From positions 1 through 57,332 of the forward strand of contig NZ_BONY01000058.1 in assembly GCF_016862955.1 (NCBI RefSeq): a stretch of 57,332 nt of DNA, written 5' to 3'. The notes beneath the pieces are model-generated. The model did not search any database. It saw only the letters and a program-made list of their open reading frames with translations, and was not told where the DNA came from. The DNA is from Rhizocola hellebori. GTDB lineage: Bacteria > Actinomycetota > Actinomycetes > Mycobacteriales > Micromonosporaceae. This document shows positions 33,035 through 41,351 of this stretch, piece by piece. Positions within the stretch are counted from its first letter, which is position 1. Every line of letters begins with the position of its first letter. Made by a program: the position numbers and the translations under genes.

Positions 33035-35788
33035 TTACCGGGGTTTTGGCGTGACCGTTGCGGTCGGCCTTGGCCAGCCGCCACCACCGTTGCCGCCGCC
33101 GCCACCGCCGCCACCGCCAGGCCCAGTGGTCGGGCACAGCAGCGGGAACATGCACGGCGGCGCTGCGGGGGTGGGTGACTTACCATCGCCGCGCTGCGGA
33201 TTACCGATACCCGTGGAGTTGGGAAGGCTAACCGCCTTCAGCGCAAGGTTCTTGTGAGCAAGGTTCATGAACTGCTCAAATATCTCGCCAGGAAGTCCGG
33301 ACCCGCCGATCTTCTCGCCCTGAGCGTAGTTCAGCTTGCCGTTCTTGCCGGTGACGGGTGGTTTCGTGCGCAAAGGCAACTCTTGATCCTTATTGCCCAC
33401 CCAGACCGCGGCTGCCAACTGGTCGGTGTACCCGACGAACCACGCATGCGCGTTCTCGCTCGGGAACGTCTCCGGGTTCGCCTCCCAGGTCCCGGTCTTG
33501 CCGGCGGTCTCGCGCTTGCCGTTGTCCAGCGCGTGGGTCTTCGAGATCTGCTTGAGCACCGAGGTCACCTCGTCGGCGATCTGCGGCTTGATCCGCGACT
33601 CGCCCTTGAGCACCTCACCGACACCGGGCACGATATCGAACTTGCCGTTCTTGTTGTTCTTCTTCTCGACCTTCATCACGAAGTGCGGCTTGAAGTAGGT
33701 GCCGTGGTTGGCGAGGGTCGCCGCACCACTCGTGTGATCAAGAACGGTGATCGGGTATTTGCCGAAGCCCACGTATGCGTCGAACTTGTTCTTCCCGTTG
33801 GGGTCGCCGACAAGGTCGTATGACTTGTCGCTGTCGATCGCCCACATTCGGGTGACCCCGGCCCGCGCCGCGGTATCGATGACCTTGTTCGCACCGATCT
33901 CCGCCGCGATCTTGTAGAACGGCACGTTATAGGACTTGACGGTCATCTCTTCGAGCGTGCAGTACTCGCCACAAGGGAGGTCACCGGGGTCACGGTTGGC
34001 GTTGCCCAGCGTGATCGGGTCGGTGCCGCCGTCTGCCTTGCTCTTCAGTGGCGTCGGGTTGACCATCGACTTGATCGAATAACCGCTTTCGAGCGCGGCT
34101 GTCAGCGTGTAGATCTTGAACGACGAGGCCGGGCGGTGCCCACCCTTGATCACGCCACCTTCGTTGTAGGTGCCCGCGAAGTCGGGCCCGGTGCCGTTGG
34201 TGCCGCCGTAATAGGCCATCACCCGGCCGGTCTTGGGATCGATGGCGGTGGCAGCCGCCATCATCGACTCCGGCATGGTGCTCATCAAGGAGCCCGCGAT
34301 ACTTCGCTGGATGTACTTCTGCAGCGCGTCCTGCACCCGCCAGTCGATCGACACGGTGACCCGGATGCCGCTGTCACGCCAGCTCTTGTATCCCTCGGCG
34401 TTGAGCTTCTTGATGTAGCCCTGCTGCTCCAGCTCGGCACGCACATAGTTGATCACGTGGCCGGTCCCTGAGTCGGTGTAACCCCACTCGCCGGTGTTCT
34501 TCGACGCGTCGAACGGAACCAGCTGGTCCTCGGGGAACTTCATCTGGTCGCGCTTGGCCTTGTCGAGCCAGCCCTTCTCCACCATGTTGTTGAGCACATA
34601 GGCCCAGCGGTCCTTGGCGGCGGCCATGTCGTTCTGCGGGTCGTAACCCTTTTCGGTGCCGTCGGGCTCGGGCTGCCGGAGGATGGCACCCAGGAGGGCG
34701 GCCTGCTCGACGGTCATCGTCTCGGCCGAGACCTTGTCACCGAAGAAGGCTTTCGCTGCCGCACCAACGCCGTCGGCACCGCGTCCAAAGTAGACGGTGT
34801 TCAGGTAGAAGCCGAGGATCTCGTGCTTCTCGTACTGGTCCTCAAGCTTTCGGGCCATCACGGCCTCGCGGAGCTTACGGCCGTAGGTCACATCCATGTC
34901 GTTGGCGGCGTGACGCGCGTATTGCTGCGTGATCGTCGACGCACCCTGGGTCTCGCCACCGGTCAGGTTGTTCCACGCGGCCCGGCCGATACCCCACAGG
35001 TCGATACCGTCGTGCTCGAAGAAGCTCTTGTCTTCGCCGGCGACGAGCGCATATTGAATCTGCTTGGGCAGCTTGCCTTCGCCATCAACCTTGTCGACGA
35101 CAACGGGGATGCGGTTCTTCTTGCCCATCCTGGCGATCTGTTTGCCGTCAGCCGTCCACACCTCGGTGCTCAGGTCGAGGGTGAGCTCATCGGGCCGCTT
35201 CACGGTGTCGTAGAAGTAGGTGCCGGCGATGAGGCCACCACCGGTGAGCAGGATCATCAGCGCGACACCCGCGACGACCCACTTCTGCCACTTGGCGAAG
35301 CGGCGCTTGGAGGATTTGCGCTTCGGCCTCGGCTCGTCGTCGAACTCGTCCGGGCCTGCCGGACGAACGGCGGCCCGGCCGCTGGGCGCGGGCGCGGAAG
35401 GCGTGAGGACGGCGGCGCGGCCGCCGACCACCGGCACGCTGGCGCGGCCGCTGGCGCTCGGGTTCGGGGCACGGCCCGGCGCGGGCGCGTAATAGTTCGG
35501 GTCAGGCTGGTAACCCGCGCCATCGGCGTAGCCGCCGTGCTCGTGGTAGCCGTTGGGGTCTACGTACCCGTTGTATCCCGGGTAGGCGTTCTGGCCCTGG
35601 TAGTCGTTATATCCACCCTGCTCCGGGTAGCCGTAGCCGTTGTTGTCGACGTAACCGCCGTTCTGCTCCGGATATCCATACGCGCCCGGGGCGGGAGGTG
35701 GCGGCGGAACCTGAGCACGCCCGGCGCTCGGGGGGTAGTAACCGTCGTCGTACTCGGAGCCGGCGTGGGGGTCGCCGTACGAAGTCAT
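33035..35788 (-). CDS. ponA: class A penicillin-binding protein PonA1-like (first of tandem pair)
   Basis: 917 residues. The cytoplasmic tail (1-168) is rich in Tyr, Gly and Asn (GYGYPEQGGYND and similar) and carries at least four GRA-x-V motifs (AGRAQVP 22, SGRASVP 113, GGRAAV 122, SGRAAV 136). Membrane segment about 170-192. GT51 domain (about 215-390) with VAGEDKSFFEHDG and QGASTITQQYARHA. Transpeptidase SxxK is SSFK (555-558), SYN at 619-621, KTGTWEAN near 750. The C-terminus is Pro/Gly-rich with nine consecutive glycines. Synteny with DUF5318 matches Rv0049-Rv0050. Confidence 0.95.
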   Translation of the reverse strand: MTSYGDPHAGSEYDDGYYPPSAGRAQVPPPPPAPGAYGYPEQNGGYVDNNGYGYPEQGGYNDYQGQNAYPGYNGYVDPNGYHEHGGYADGAGYQPDPNYYAPAPGRAPNPSASGRASVPVVGGRAAVLTPSAPAPSGRAAVRPAGPDEFDDEPRPKRKSSKRRFAKWQKWVVAGVALMILLTGGGLIAGTYFYDTVKRPDELTLDLSTEVWTADGKQIARMGKKNRIPVVVDKVDGEGKLPKQIQYALVAGEDKSFFEHDGIDLWGIGRAAWNNLTGGETQGASTITQQYARHAANDMDVTYGRKLREAVMARKLEDQYEKHEILGFYLNTVYFGRGADGVGAAAKAFFGDKVSAETMTVEQAALLGAILRQPEPDGTEKGYDPQNDMAAAKDRWAYVLNNMVEKGWLDKAKRDQMKFPEDQLVPFDASKNTGEWGYTDSGTGHVINYVRAELEQQGYIKKLNAEGYKSWRDSGIRVTVSIDWRVQDALQKYIQRSIAGSLMSTMPESMMAAATAIDPKTGRVMAYYGGTNGTGPDFAGTYNEGGVIKGGHRPASSFKIYTLTAALESGYSIKSMVNPTPLKSKADGGTDPITLGNANRDPGDLPCGEYCTLEEMTVKSYNVPFYKIAAEIGANKVIDTAARAGVTRMWAIDSDKSYDLVGDPNGKNKFDAYVGFGKYPITVLDHTSGAATLANHGTYFKPHFVMKVEKKNNKNGKFDIVPGVGEVLKGESRIKPQIADEVTSVLKQISKTHALDNGKRETAGKTGTWEANPETFPSENAHAWFVGYTDQLAAAVWVGNKDQELPLRTKPPVTGKNGKLNYAQGEKIGGSGLPGEIFEQFMNLAHKNLALKAVSLPNSTGIGNPQRGDGKSPTPAAPPCMFPLLCPTTGPGGGGGGGGGNGGGGWPRPTATVTPKPR

Positions 35789-35791
35789 CTG

Positions 35792-36265
35792 TCACACCGT
35801 TCCGGTCGGGGCTGTCTTTGGCCGCGTTAGGGGGTCGCGGCCGGAAACAGGAGCACTGGCCACTGAACTTCCCAAAAGATACTGCTCCACGAGGTGGTTC
35901 CAGTTGCAGCTGGTGCACACCTCGACCACAAACACTTGAAACTCACCGAGAGTATCGGCTAGAACCGCCAGCTCAGCACGCTTGCGTGCCTGGCCGGCCG
36001 AGTGTTTGAGCTGATCACCATAGATGTAATGGACGTAGGTGACAAATTCCTTGCGGCAGATCGGACACCGCTGCTCGGTGCTTTCACCGTGAAACCGTGC
36101 GGCGCTCTTGAGATAAGGCGACGCATCGCACACCTCACCGGTGCCCATCCTCCCCGCGTAAACCTCACGTAGCAGCGCTCGCCGTTGAAGCGAATAGTCG
36201 ATCACCCCCGGGCCAGGCCGGGGAGCGGCCTTGGGCGCAGGGGAGGGCTGGCGCTGCGAACGCAT
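35792..36265 (-). CDS. DUF5318 zinc-ribbon-like protein
   Basis: 157 residues. Two CxxC pairs (CPIC near residue 67 and CTSC near 117) suggest one zinc site. Other landmarks are the DYSLQRRALLREVYAGRM opening and a conserved VVEVCTSCNWNHLVEQYLL segment. DUF5318 (Rv0049-like) genes precede ponA in many actinobacteria; the three-base gap to ponA suggests cotranscription and a role linked to cell-wall synthesis. The biochemical function is unknown. Confidence 0.86.
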   Translation of the reverse strand: MRSQRQPSPAPKAAPRPGPGVIDYSLQRRALLREVYAGRMGTGEVCDASPYLKSAARFHGESTEQRCPICRKEFVTYVHYIYGDQLKHSAGQARKRAELAVLADTLGEFQVFVVEVCTSCNWNHLVEQYLLGSSVASAPVSGRDPLTRPKTAPTGTV

Positions 36266-36376
36266 GCAATGCAGGGTAACGGGTTCGAAAGCAGTCCGCG
36301 ATGTCCGTCACGCAGCGTGATCGAGCTCATCCTCTACGCGGGATTGCGCAAGACTCGAGTCTCGTTCTAACGTAAC

Positions 36377-36397
36377 GATGTATCGGGCCGATACATC
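36377..36397. promoter_or_regulatory. PadR operator palindrome
   Basis: GATGTATCGG at 36377-36386 and CCGATACATC at 36388-36397 form a perfect 10-bp inverted repeat with one central base. It contains the ATGT...ACAT half-sites typical of PadR-family operators and lies 23 bp before the padR start codon, where a bound repressor would block transcription. Autoregulation of the padR-ino1 operon is inferred. Confidence 0.72.
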
Positions 36398-36420
36398 GGC
36401 CAACCAGAAGGGGGTGACTC

Positions 36421-37002
36421 ATGCTCGACCTGGCCATCCTCGGTCTCCTGCACGAGTCGCCCATGCATGGCTACGAGCTGCGCAAACAGCTCAACACCAA
36501 GCTTGGCGCGATCAGGGCAGCAATCAGCTATGGCGTGCTCTACCCCACACTTCGCCGCCTTCAAACACGCGGATGGATCACCGAGGCGGGGGAGACCCCA
36601 GCCGGTGACGAAGCAGTCCCACCCCTTACCAGTCGGCGCGGCAGGGTGGTTTACAAAATCACCGCCGAGGGCAAAGAGCGCTTCCAGGACCTCCTCGCGA
36701 AGGTCGGTCCCGAAACCTACGAAGACGCGGCGTTCGGGGTGCACTTCGCCTTCTTTTCCCGGACCAGCGTGGATGTCCGGTTACGCATCCTGGAAGGCCG
36801 CCGCCGCAAGATCGAAGAGCGGCGGGAGAGTTTTCGGGACGTGCTGGCCCGCGCCGCCGAGAGGCTCGACGCTTACACCCTGGAGCTGCAGAAACACGGG
36901 CTCGAGGCCGCTGACCGCGAGGTTCGCTGGCTGGAAGAGCTGATCGCCAATGAACGCAAGAACAGCCAGTCTCCGCCTGCGGACAACCCGTGGCGGCCAT
37001 GA
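36421..37002 (+). CDS. PadR family transcriptional regulator
   Basis: 193 residues. The N-terminal winged helix (about 1-90) begins [20 protein letters not shown] and includes [17 protein letters not shown] and [16 protein letters not shown]; a coiled-coil C-terminal dimerisation region with [12 protein letters not shown] follows (PadR group 1, Vir-C-terminal type). A perfect palindrome lies upstream, and ino1 starts 20 bp downstream, so it probably controls inositol synthesis. A PadR gene next to ino1 is common in actinobacteria. The ligand is unknown. Confidence 0.93.
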   Translation: MLDLAILGLLHESPMHGYELRKQLNTKLGAIRAAISYGVLYPTLRRLQTRGWITEAGETPAGDEAVPPLTSRRGRVVYKITAEGKERFQDLLAKVGPETYEDAAFGVHFAFFSRTSVDVRLRILEGRRRKIEERRESFRDVLARAAERLDAYTLELQKHGLEAADREVRWLEELIANERKNSQSPPADNPWRP

Positions 37003-37022
37003 TGAAAAAGGAGGCACCCGCC

Positions 37023-38102
37023 ATGGGTTCCGTCCGTGTCGCCATTGTCGGCGTGGGTAACTGCGCTTCCTCCCTGATCCAGGGCGTGGAGTATTACCGC
37101 GACGCCGATCCGTCCCAGCGCGTGCCCGGTCTGATGCACGTTGACTTCGGCGGGTACCACGTCCGCGATGTCGAATTCGTGGCCGCTTTTGACGTAGACG
37201 CCAAGAAGGTCGGACGCGATCTGGCCGAGGCCATCGTCGCGAGCGAGAACAACACGATCAAGCTATGCGATGTGCCGCCGGTGGGCGTAACCGTCCAGCG
37301 CGGCCCGACTCTCGACGGCATCGGCCAGTACTACCGCGAGATCATCGAGGAGTCGGACGAGAGCGCGGTCGACGTCGTCAAGGCGCTCAAGGACGCCCGT
37401 GTCGATGTCGTGGTCTCCTACCTGCCGGTCGGTTCGGAAGCGGCGGACAAGTTCTACGCCCAGGCGGCGATCGACGCCGGCTGCGCGTTCGTCAACGCGC
37501 TGCCTGTCTTCATCGCTTCCGACCCCGAGTGGGCTCAGAAGTTCACCGATGCCGGCCTGCCGATCGTTGGCGACGACATCAAGAGCCAGGTGGGTGCCAC
37601 CATCGTGCATCGCGCCCTGGCAAAGCTTTTCGAGGACCGCGGTGTCGAGCTGCTGCGCACGTACCAGCTCAACTTCGGCGGAAACATGGACTTCATGAAC
37701 ATGCTGGAGCGCAACCGCTTGGTGTCGAAGAAGATTTCCAAGACCCAATCGGTGACCTCGCAGATCCCGCACGAGGTGGCGAAGGGCGATGTCCACATCG
37801 GACCGTCCGACCACGTGCCGTGGCTCGAGGACCGCAAGTGGGCCTACATCCGCCTGGAGGGGCGCGCCTTCGGCGATGTCCCGCTCAACGCGGAGCTCAA
37901 GCTGGAGGTTTGGGACTCGCCCAACTCGGCCGGCGTCATCATCGATGCTGTTCGCGCCGCGAAAATCGCCCTCGACCGGAAAATTGGCGGACCACTACTC
38001 TCCGCGTCGAGTTACTTCATGAAATCGCCGCCGGTGCAGTACGCCGATCATGACGCTCACGAGGCGGTCGAGGCGTTCATTAAAGGGCAGCTTGATCGCT
38101 GA
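37023..38102 (+). CDS. ino1: Inositol-3-phosphate synthase
   Basis: 359 residues from ATG 37023, preceded by a strong AAAGGAGG site; an upstream in-frame ATG is less likely. NAD-dependent conversion of glucose 6-phosphate to myo-inositol 3-phosphate, the source of mycothiol and phosphatidylinositol lipids. Motifs: [17 protein letters not shown] (NAD loop), [47 protein letters not shown], and [17 protein letters not shown]. Normal length for the bacterial form. Likely cotranscribed with padR. Confidence 0.97.
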   Translation: MGSVRVAIVGVGNCASSLIQGVEYYRDADPSQRVPGLMHVDFGGYHVRDVEFVAAFDVDAKKVGRDLAEAIVASENNTIKLCDVPPVGVTVQRGPTLDGIGQYYREIIEESDESAVDVVKALKDARVDVVVSYLPVGSEAADKFYAQAAIDAGCAFVNALPVFIASDPEWAQKFTDAGLPIVGDDIKSQVGATIVHRALAKLFEDRGVELLRTYQLNFGGNMDFMNMLERNRLVSKKISKTQSVTSQIPHEVAKGDVHIGPSDHVPWLEDRKWAYIRLEGRAFGDVPLNAELKLEVWDSPNSAGVIIDAVRAAKIALDRKIGGPLLSASSYFMKSPPVQYADHDAHEAVEAFIKGQLDR

Positions 38103-38175
38103 TTGTTGATCTAAACACTACTCTCTGGCACCTGTGCCCTGGATCTGATCAATGGATCCAGGGCATAGTGAGTCC

Positions 38176-38646
38176 ATGGCTAAGTCGAACTTGATGGACC
38201 GGGTCGCTAACGACCTGGCAAGAGGCCACACTCACCCGGCGAAGCAACGCTTACATAGTCTTATCGCGGCACATCCCAACGATTTGGACCTGAGACGGCA
38301 GTTGGCCGACGTCTACCGGAAAACGGGTGACCTGGTCGAAGCCGGTCGCTGGTCCTATCTGGAGGAAAGCGCCGATCCTATGGAGCTGCTCGCTTTCGAG
38401 CGGGCATATCCCTCGCCGGCCAGTCGCCGCGCAGCGTTGCGCTGGCCCGCCGATGCCCTCGCCCCCACCGACTGGGTCCGCCGCAAGCTCGCCGAGCTGC
38501 CGCCCGCCCCCGCGACCCAAACCCCCTCAGCTCCCCGGATGCGCATGGTTTTCCAGCTATCCTGGGCTCGCCTCAGCGCCGCCGCTGTCCTAGGTGGACT
38601 GGCCATCGTTGGCATCTATGCCATCGCAGAGCGGATAGCGGGGTGA
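38176..38646 (+). CDS. DUF6584 family protein, paralogue 1
   Basis: 156 residues from ATG 38176. The N-terminal 75 residues are alpha-helical and TPR-like: DRVANDLARGHTHPAKQRL, LIAAHPNDLDLRRQLADVY, then GDLVEAGRWSYL, the DUF6584 pattern. A linker rich in Pro and one C-terminal membrane helix (RLSAAAVLGGLAIVGIYAI) follow. CATAGT six bases upstream of ATG may be a -10 element for a leaderless transcript. Function unknown. A paralogue follows 93 bp downstream. Confidence 0.72.
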   Translation: MAKSNLMDRVANDLARGHTHPAKQRLHSLIAAHPNDLDLRRQLADVYRKTGDLVEAGRWSYLEESADPMELLAFERAYPSPASRRAALRWPADALAPTDWVRRKLAELPPAPATQTPSAPRMRMVFQLSWARLSAAAVLGGLAIVGIYAIAERIAG

Positions 38647-38739
38647 CGTCGGAGGGTAGATATGTCCGATCTGGACGTCCCTCCGAAATAGTGTGAATGA
38701 TGGGTTTACTTCCGCTCACTCCTCCTTGAGGATCGTCAC

Positions 38740-39237
38740 GTGGCGAAAGCGGACGTACTTGCTCGTGTGCGGGCCGACCTGGCGGCCGGGCATACCCATA
38801 TGGCGATCCAGCGACTGCGCACGCTGCTGGCCACACTCCCCGACGACGTGGAGGTCCGGTCCCTGCTGGCCTCTGTCTACAGGCAGACCGGCAACCTCGT
38901 CGAAGCGGGTCGCTGGGGTTTTCTCACCGATGACGTCCGTCCTATTGAGCTAGTCGCCTATGCAAAAGCAAATCCCGATCCGTGGCAGCGGCTGCGGCTG
39001 TTGCAGTTTTCCGGTGACCCGGTAGGGCTTCCGGACGCGGCGGCGGATCGCCTGGTTGAGTTGGCCGATGAGGCGCAGCGTTCCGGCCCACCAACCCAGT
39101 GGGCCGGTGACTATCGCGCCCCCACCCGCAGCCGGGGTGCCACTTGGCCTTGCCTTTTCACCGCGATCGTGCTCACCGTCGTCACGGTGCTCGCCGCATT
39201 CGGCGCCATCCGCATCCTCGGCTGGGTAATCGACTAG
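38740..39237 (+). CDS. DUF6584 family protein, paralogue 2
   Basis: 165 residues from GTG 38740 (GAGGATC upstream). Same layout as the preceding gene: VLARVRADLAAGHTHMAIQ, LLATLPDDVEVRSLLASVY, TGNLVEAGRWGFL, then a linker and a C-terminal membrane helix (FTAIVLTVVTVLAAFGAI). The two share the first half and differ in the linker, so an old tandem duplication is likely. The single C-terminal helix suggests a tail-anchored cytoplasmic helical domain. Function unknown. Confidence 0.75.
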   Translation: MAKADVLARVRADLAAGHTHMAIQRLRTLLATLPDDVEVRSLLASVYRQTGNLVEAGRWGFLTDDVRPIELVAYAKANPDPWQRLRLLQFSGDPVGLPDAAADRLVELADEAQRSGPPTQWAGDYRAPTRSRGATWPCLFTAIVLTVVTVLAAFGAIRILGWVID

Positions 39238-39272
39238 CGCGCATTCTCGGCTGGAGAATCGACTGGCGCGCG

Positions 39273-39296
39273 GGAATTGCCAACACCCGCTACGTT
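39273..39296 (+). promoter_or_regulatory. candidate ECF sigma-type promoter of the nfeD-flotillin operon
   Basis: GGAA (39273-39276) and CGTT (39293-39296) are 16 bases apart, the spacing of ECF-type promoters (GGAAC...CGT). The GTG at 39304 lies 7 bases after the -10 element, so the mRNA could be leaderless. The related Bacillus NfeD-flotillin operon is under an ECF factor (sigma W), which gives an independent reason to suspect this. It is a short motif and could be chance. Confidence 0.45.
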
Positions 39297-39303
39297 GGCT
39301 GCC

Positions 39304-39798
39304 GTGAACCTGGTGACCATAATTTTCCTCGCCATCGGTGCGCTCGGCATCGTGGTCGCGGCCATAACACTCTTTGGTGGCAGCCTTTTCGACATAGGTG
39401 ACGGCCTGTTCTCCACGGAGGCGGCCGCTACCTTCATCGGCGGCTTCGGCTTCGCGTCGGCCGCCGCTTACGAGCTGGCCGGGGAAACGGTCGGCGTGAT
39501 CGGCTCGGCCGGCATCGGCGTGATCATTGCCGTCCCGCTGGCGTTCCTGGCGGCGCGGATGGTCGAACGCGTGGGCAACATGCCCACCGACGCCACCCCC
39601 ACCGCCACGGATCTGTCCGGTGCCCGAGGTGTGGTGGTCACTCCCGTCCCAGCCGGTGGCTTCGGCGAGGTTCGCGTGCGTGTCGGTGGTCAGCCGATGA
39701 AGCTCTACGCGCGGGCGGCAAAGCCCATCGCGCTGGGCGCGGCGATCGTCGTCACGGAAGCGCTCAGTGAAACCAGCGTCGTCGTCATGGAGGACTGA
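39304..39798 (+). CDS. NfeD-like membrane protein
   Basis: 164 residues from GTG 39304; a TTG start at 39277 would lie inside the putative promoter. Two or three membrane segments (LVTIIFLAIGALGIVVAAIT, the GFGFASAAAYELAG region and GVIGSAGIGVIIAVPLAFLAA) precede a C-terminal OB fold of about 60 residues (LSGARGVVVTPVPAGGFGEV, VVTEALSETSVVV). NfeD proteins of this short, protease-less type pair with flotillins, and the flotillin gene starts three bases downstream. Confidence 0.85.
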   Translation: MNLVTIIFLAIGALGIVVAAITLFGGSLFDIGDGLFSTEAAATFIGGFGFASAAAYELAGETVGVIGSAGIGVIIAVPLAFLAARMVERVGNMPTDATPTATDLSGARGVVVTPVPAGGFGEVRVRVGGQPMKLYARAAKPIALGAAIVVTEALSETSVVVMED

Positions 39799-39801
39799 AA
39801 A

Positions 39802-41310
39802 ATGACACCCCTGATCATCGCGGGGGCGGGGGTAGCCCTGCTCTTGCTCGTCTTCGTCTTATTGGTGGTCTCCAGAATCAAGGTGGCCGGACCCAACGAG
39901 GCTTTCATCGTCACCGGCCGCAAGGGCAAGCGGATCGAGTCTGCTGACGGCCTGCGCTCCCACGACCTGTCCGGGCAGAAGGTGGTCATGGGCGCGTCCG
40001 TGTTCGTCCTGCCCGTTGTGCAAAAGCTCCAGGTCATGGATCTGTCGAGCCGCCGCATCCACGTCGAGATCACCGGCGCGGTGAGCAAGCAGGGTATCCG
40101 CGCCAACCTTCAGGGCGTCGCGATCGTCAAGGTCGGCGGCACCGAAGACGCGATCCGCGCCTCGGCCCAGCGGTTCCTGCACCAGCAGAGCGAAATCGAG
40201 GAATTCACCCGTGAGGTGCTCGCGGGCTCGCTGCGCTCGATCGTGGGCCGGCTGACCATTGAAGAGATCATCCGGGATCGGGCCGCGTTTGCCAGCAATG
40301 TCGCTGAGGAGGCCGAGCACTCCATGACCAACCAGGGTCTGGTGCTCGACACCTTCCAGCTTCAGGACATCGTCGCCGAGGGTAGCTACCTGCAGGACCT
40401 CGGCCGGCCCGAAGCGGCACGCGTGCTCAAGGATGCGTCGATCGCCGAAGCCAAGGCTCGCCAGGCGGCCGAGCAGGAAAGGCTGTTGGCCGAGGAGGCG
40501 ATCGCGATCGCCCAGCGGGCACTCGAGCTCAAGAAGGCCGAGATCGCTGCCGAGATCGACGCGGCCAAGGCCCGGTCGGCCGCGGCCGGTCCGCTCGCCG
40601 AGGCCGAACGCCAGCAGGCCGTGCTCTCCGAGCAGCAGAAGGTGGCGGAGCGCAATGCGGAGCTCAAGGAACGCCAGCTGGACACCGAGGTGCGTAAGCC
40701 CGCCGACGCCGCCCGGTACAAGGTCGAGCAGGAGGCCGAAGGCGCGCGCAACGCCGCTGTGATGCAGGCCGATGCCCGCCGCCAGGCCACCATCGCGGCC
40801 GCGCAGGCTGAGGCCGAGCAGTCGCGGCTGACCGGTGAGGGCGAACGGGCCCGCCGAGCCGCCCTGGCCGAGGCGAACGCCATCGAAGGCGCCAAGGAGG
40901 GTGAAGCCGAGCAGCGGCGCAGGACAGCGATCGCCGACGCGATCGAGCGTGAGGGGCATGCCGAGGCGGCGGCCATTCTCGCCAAGGGACAGTCGGAGGC
41001 GGAAGCGCTGCAGCGCAAGGCGGAAGCCTTCGCCCACTTCAACGAGGCGGCCGTGCTCGACCTGATGGTCAGGATGCTGCCGCAGATCGTGGCGGCCGCG
41101 TCCGAGCCGATGCGCGGCATCGACAAGATGACGGTGATCTCCACCGATGGCGCGGGATCCTTGACCAAGTCGGTGGCGAGCAGCGTGGCGCAAGGGCTGC
41201 AGCTCGGGACGGATCTCACGGGGATCGATATACCCGCTCTCCTCGCGAGGTTGGGCGCCAACGGAAACAGCCAGCAAAAAGCAGTTGAAGGCCACCTCGA
41301 GAAGTCGTAG
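39802..41310 (+). CDS. floT: Flotillin-like SPFH protein
   Basis: 502 residues. An N-terminal membrane helix (about 3-24) anchors an SPFH/band 7 domain (about 28-215: VMGASVFVLPVVQKLQVMD, GVAIVKVGGTEDAIRASAQRF reduced here to its core). A long Ala/Glu-rich coiled coil follows (about 215-425, EAEAEQ-type repeats), ending in a flotillin C-terminal region. Flotillins scaffold membrane microdomains and affect secretion and envelope enzymes. Paired with NfeD as in Bacillus yuaF-yuaG. Confidence 0.93.
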   Translation: MTPLIIAGAGVALLLLVFVLLVVSRIKVAGPNEAFIVTGRKGKRIESADGLRSHDLSGQKVVMGASVFVLPVVQKLQVMDLSSRRIHVEITGAVSKQGIRANLQGVAIVKVGGTEDAIRASAQRFLHQQSEIEEFTREVLAGSLRSIVGRLTIEEIIRDRAAFASNVAEEAEHSMTNQGLVLDTFQLQDIVAEGSYLQDLGRPEAARVLKDASIAEAKARQAAEQERLLAEEAIAIAQRALELKKAEIAAEIDAAKARSAAAGPLAEAERQQAVLSEQQKVAERNAELKERQLDTEVRKPADAARYKVEQEAEGARNAAVMQADARRQATIAAAQAEAEQSRLTGEGERARRAALAEANAIEGAKEGEAEQRRRTAIADAIEREGHAEAAAILAKGQSEAEALQRKAEAFAHFNEAAVLDLMVRMLPQIVAAASEPMRGIDKMTVISTDGAGSLTKSVASSVAQGLQLGTDLTGIDIPALLARLGANGNSQQKAVEGHLEKS

Positions 41311-41319
41311 TAGAGAGGC

Positions 41320-41351
41320 GGACCCCACCTTCGCGACGTAAGGTGGGGTCC
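41320..41351. terminator. 12-bp hairpin ending at the MFS start codon
   Basis: GGACCCCACCTT (41320-41331) and AAGGTGGGGTCC (41340-41351) form a perfect 12-bp stem with an 8-base loop. It lies 9 bp after the flotillin stop and directly before GTG 41352. It may terminate the flotillin transcript, although no T-run follows. The right arm contains the AAGGTGGGG that would serve as the Shine-Dalgarno of the next gene. Confidence 0.75.

Noticed and set aside
30286-33054. 922-residue open frame on the plus strand
   Set aside because: Antisense to a PBP gene with intact catalytic motifs; composition is typical of shadow frames and no domain is visible.
39859-41328. 489-residue open frame on the minus strand
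   Set aside because: Antisense to flotillin; Leu/Gly/Arg-rich low-complexity translation of the coiled-coil region.
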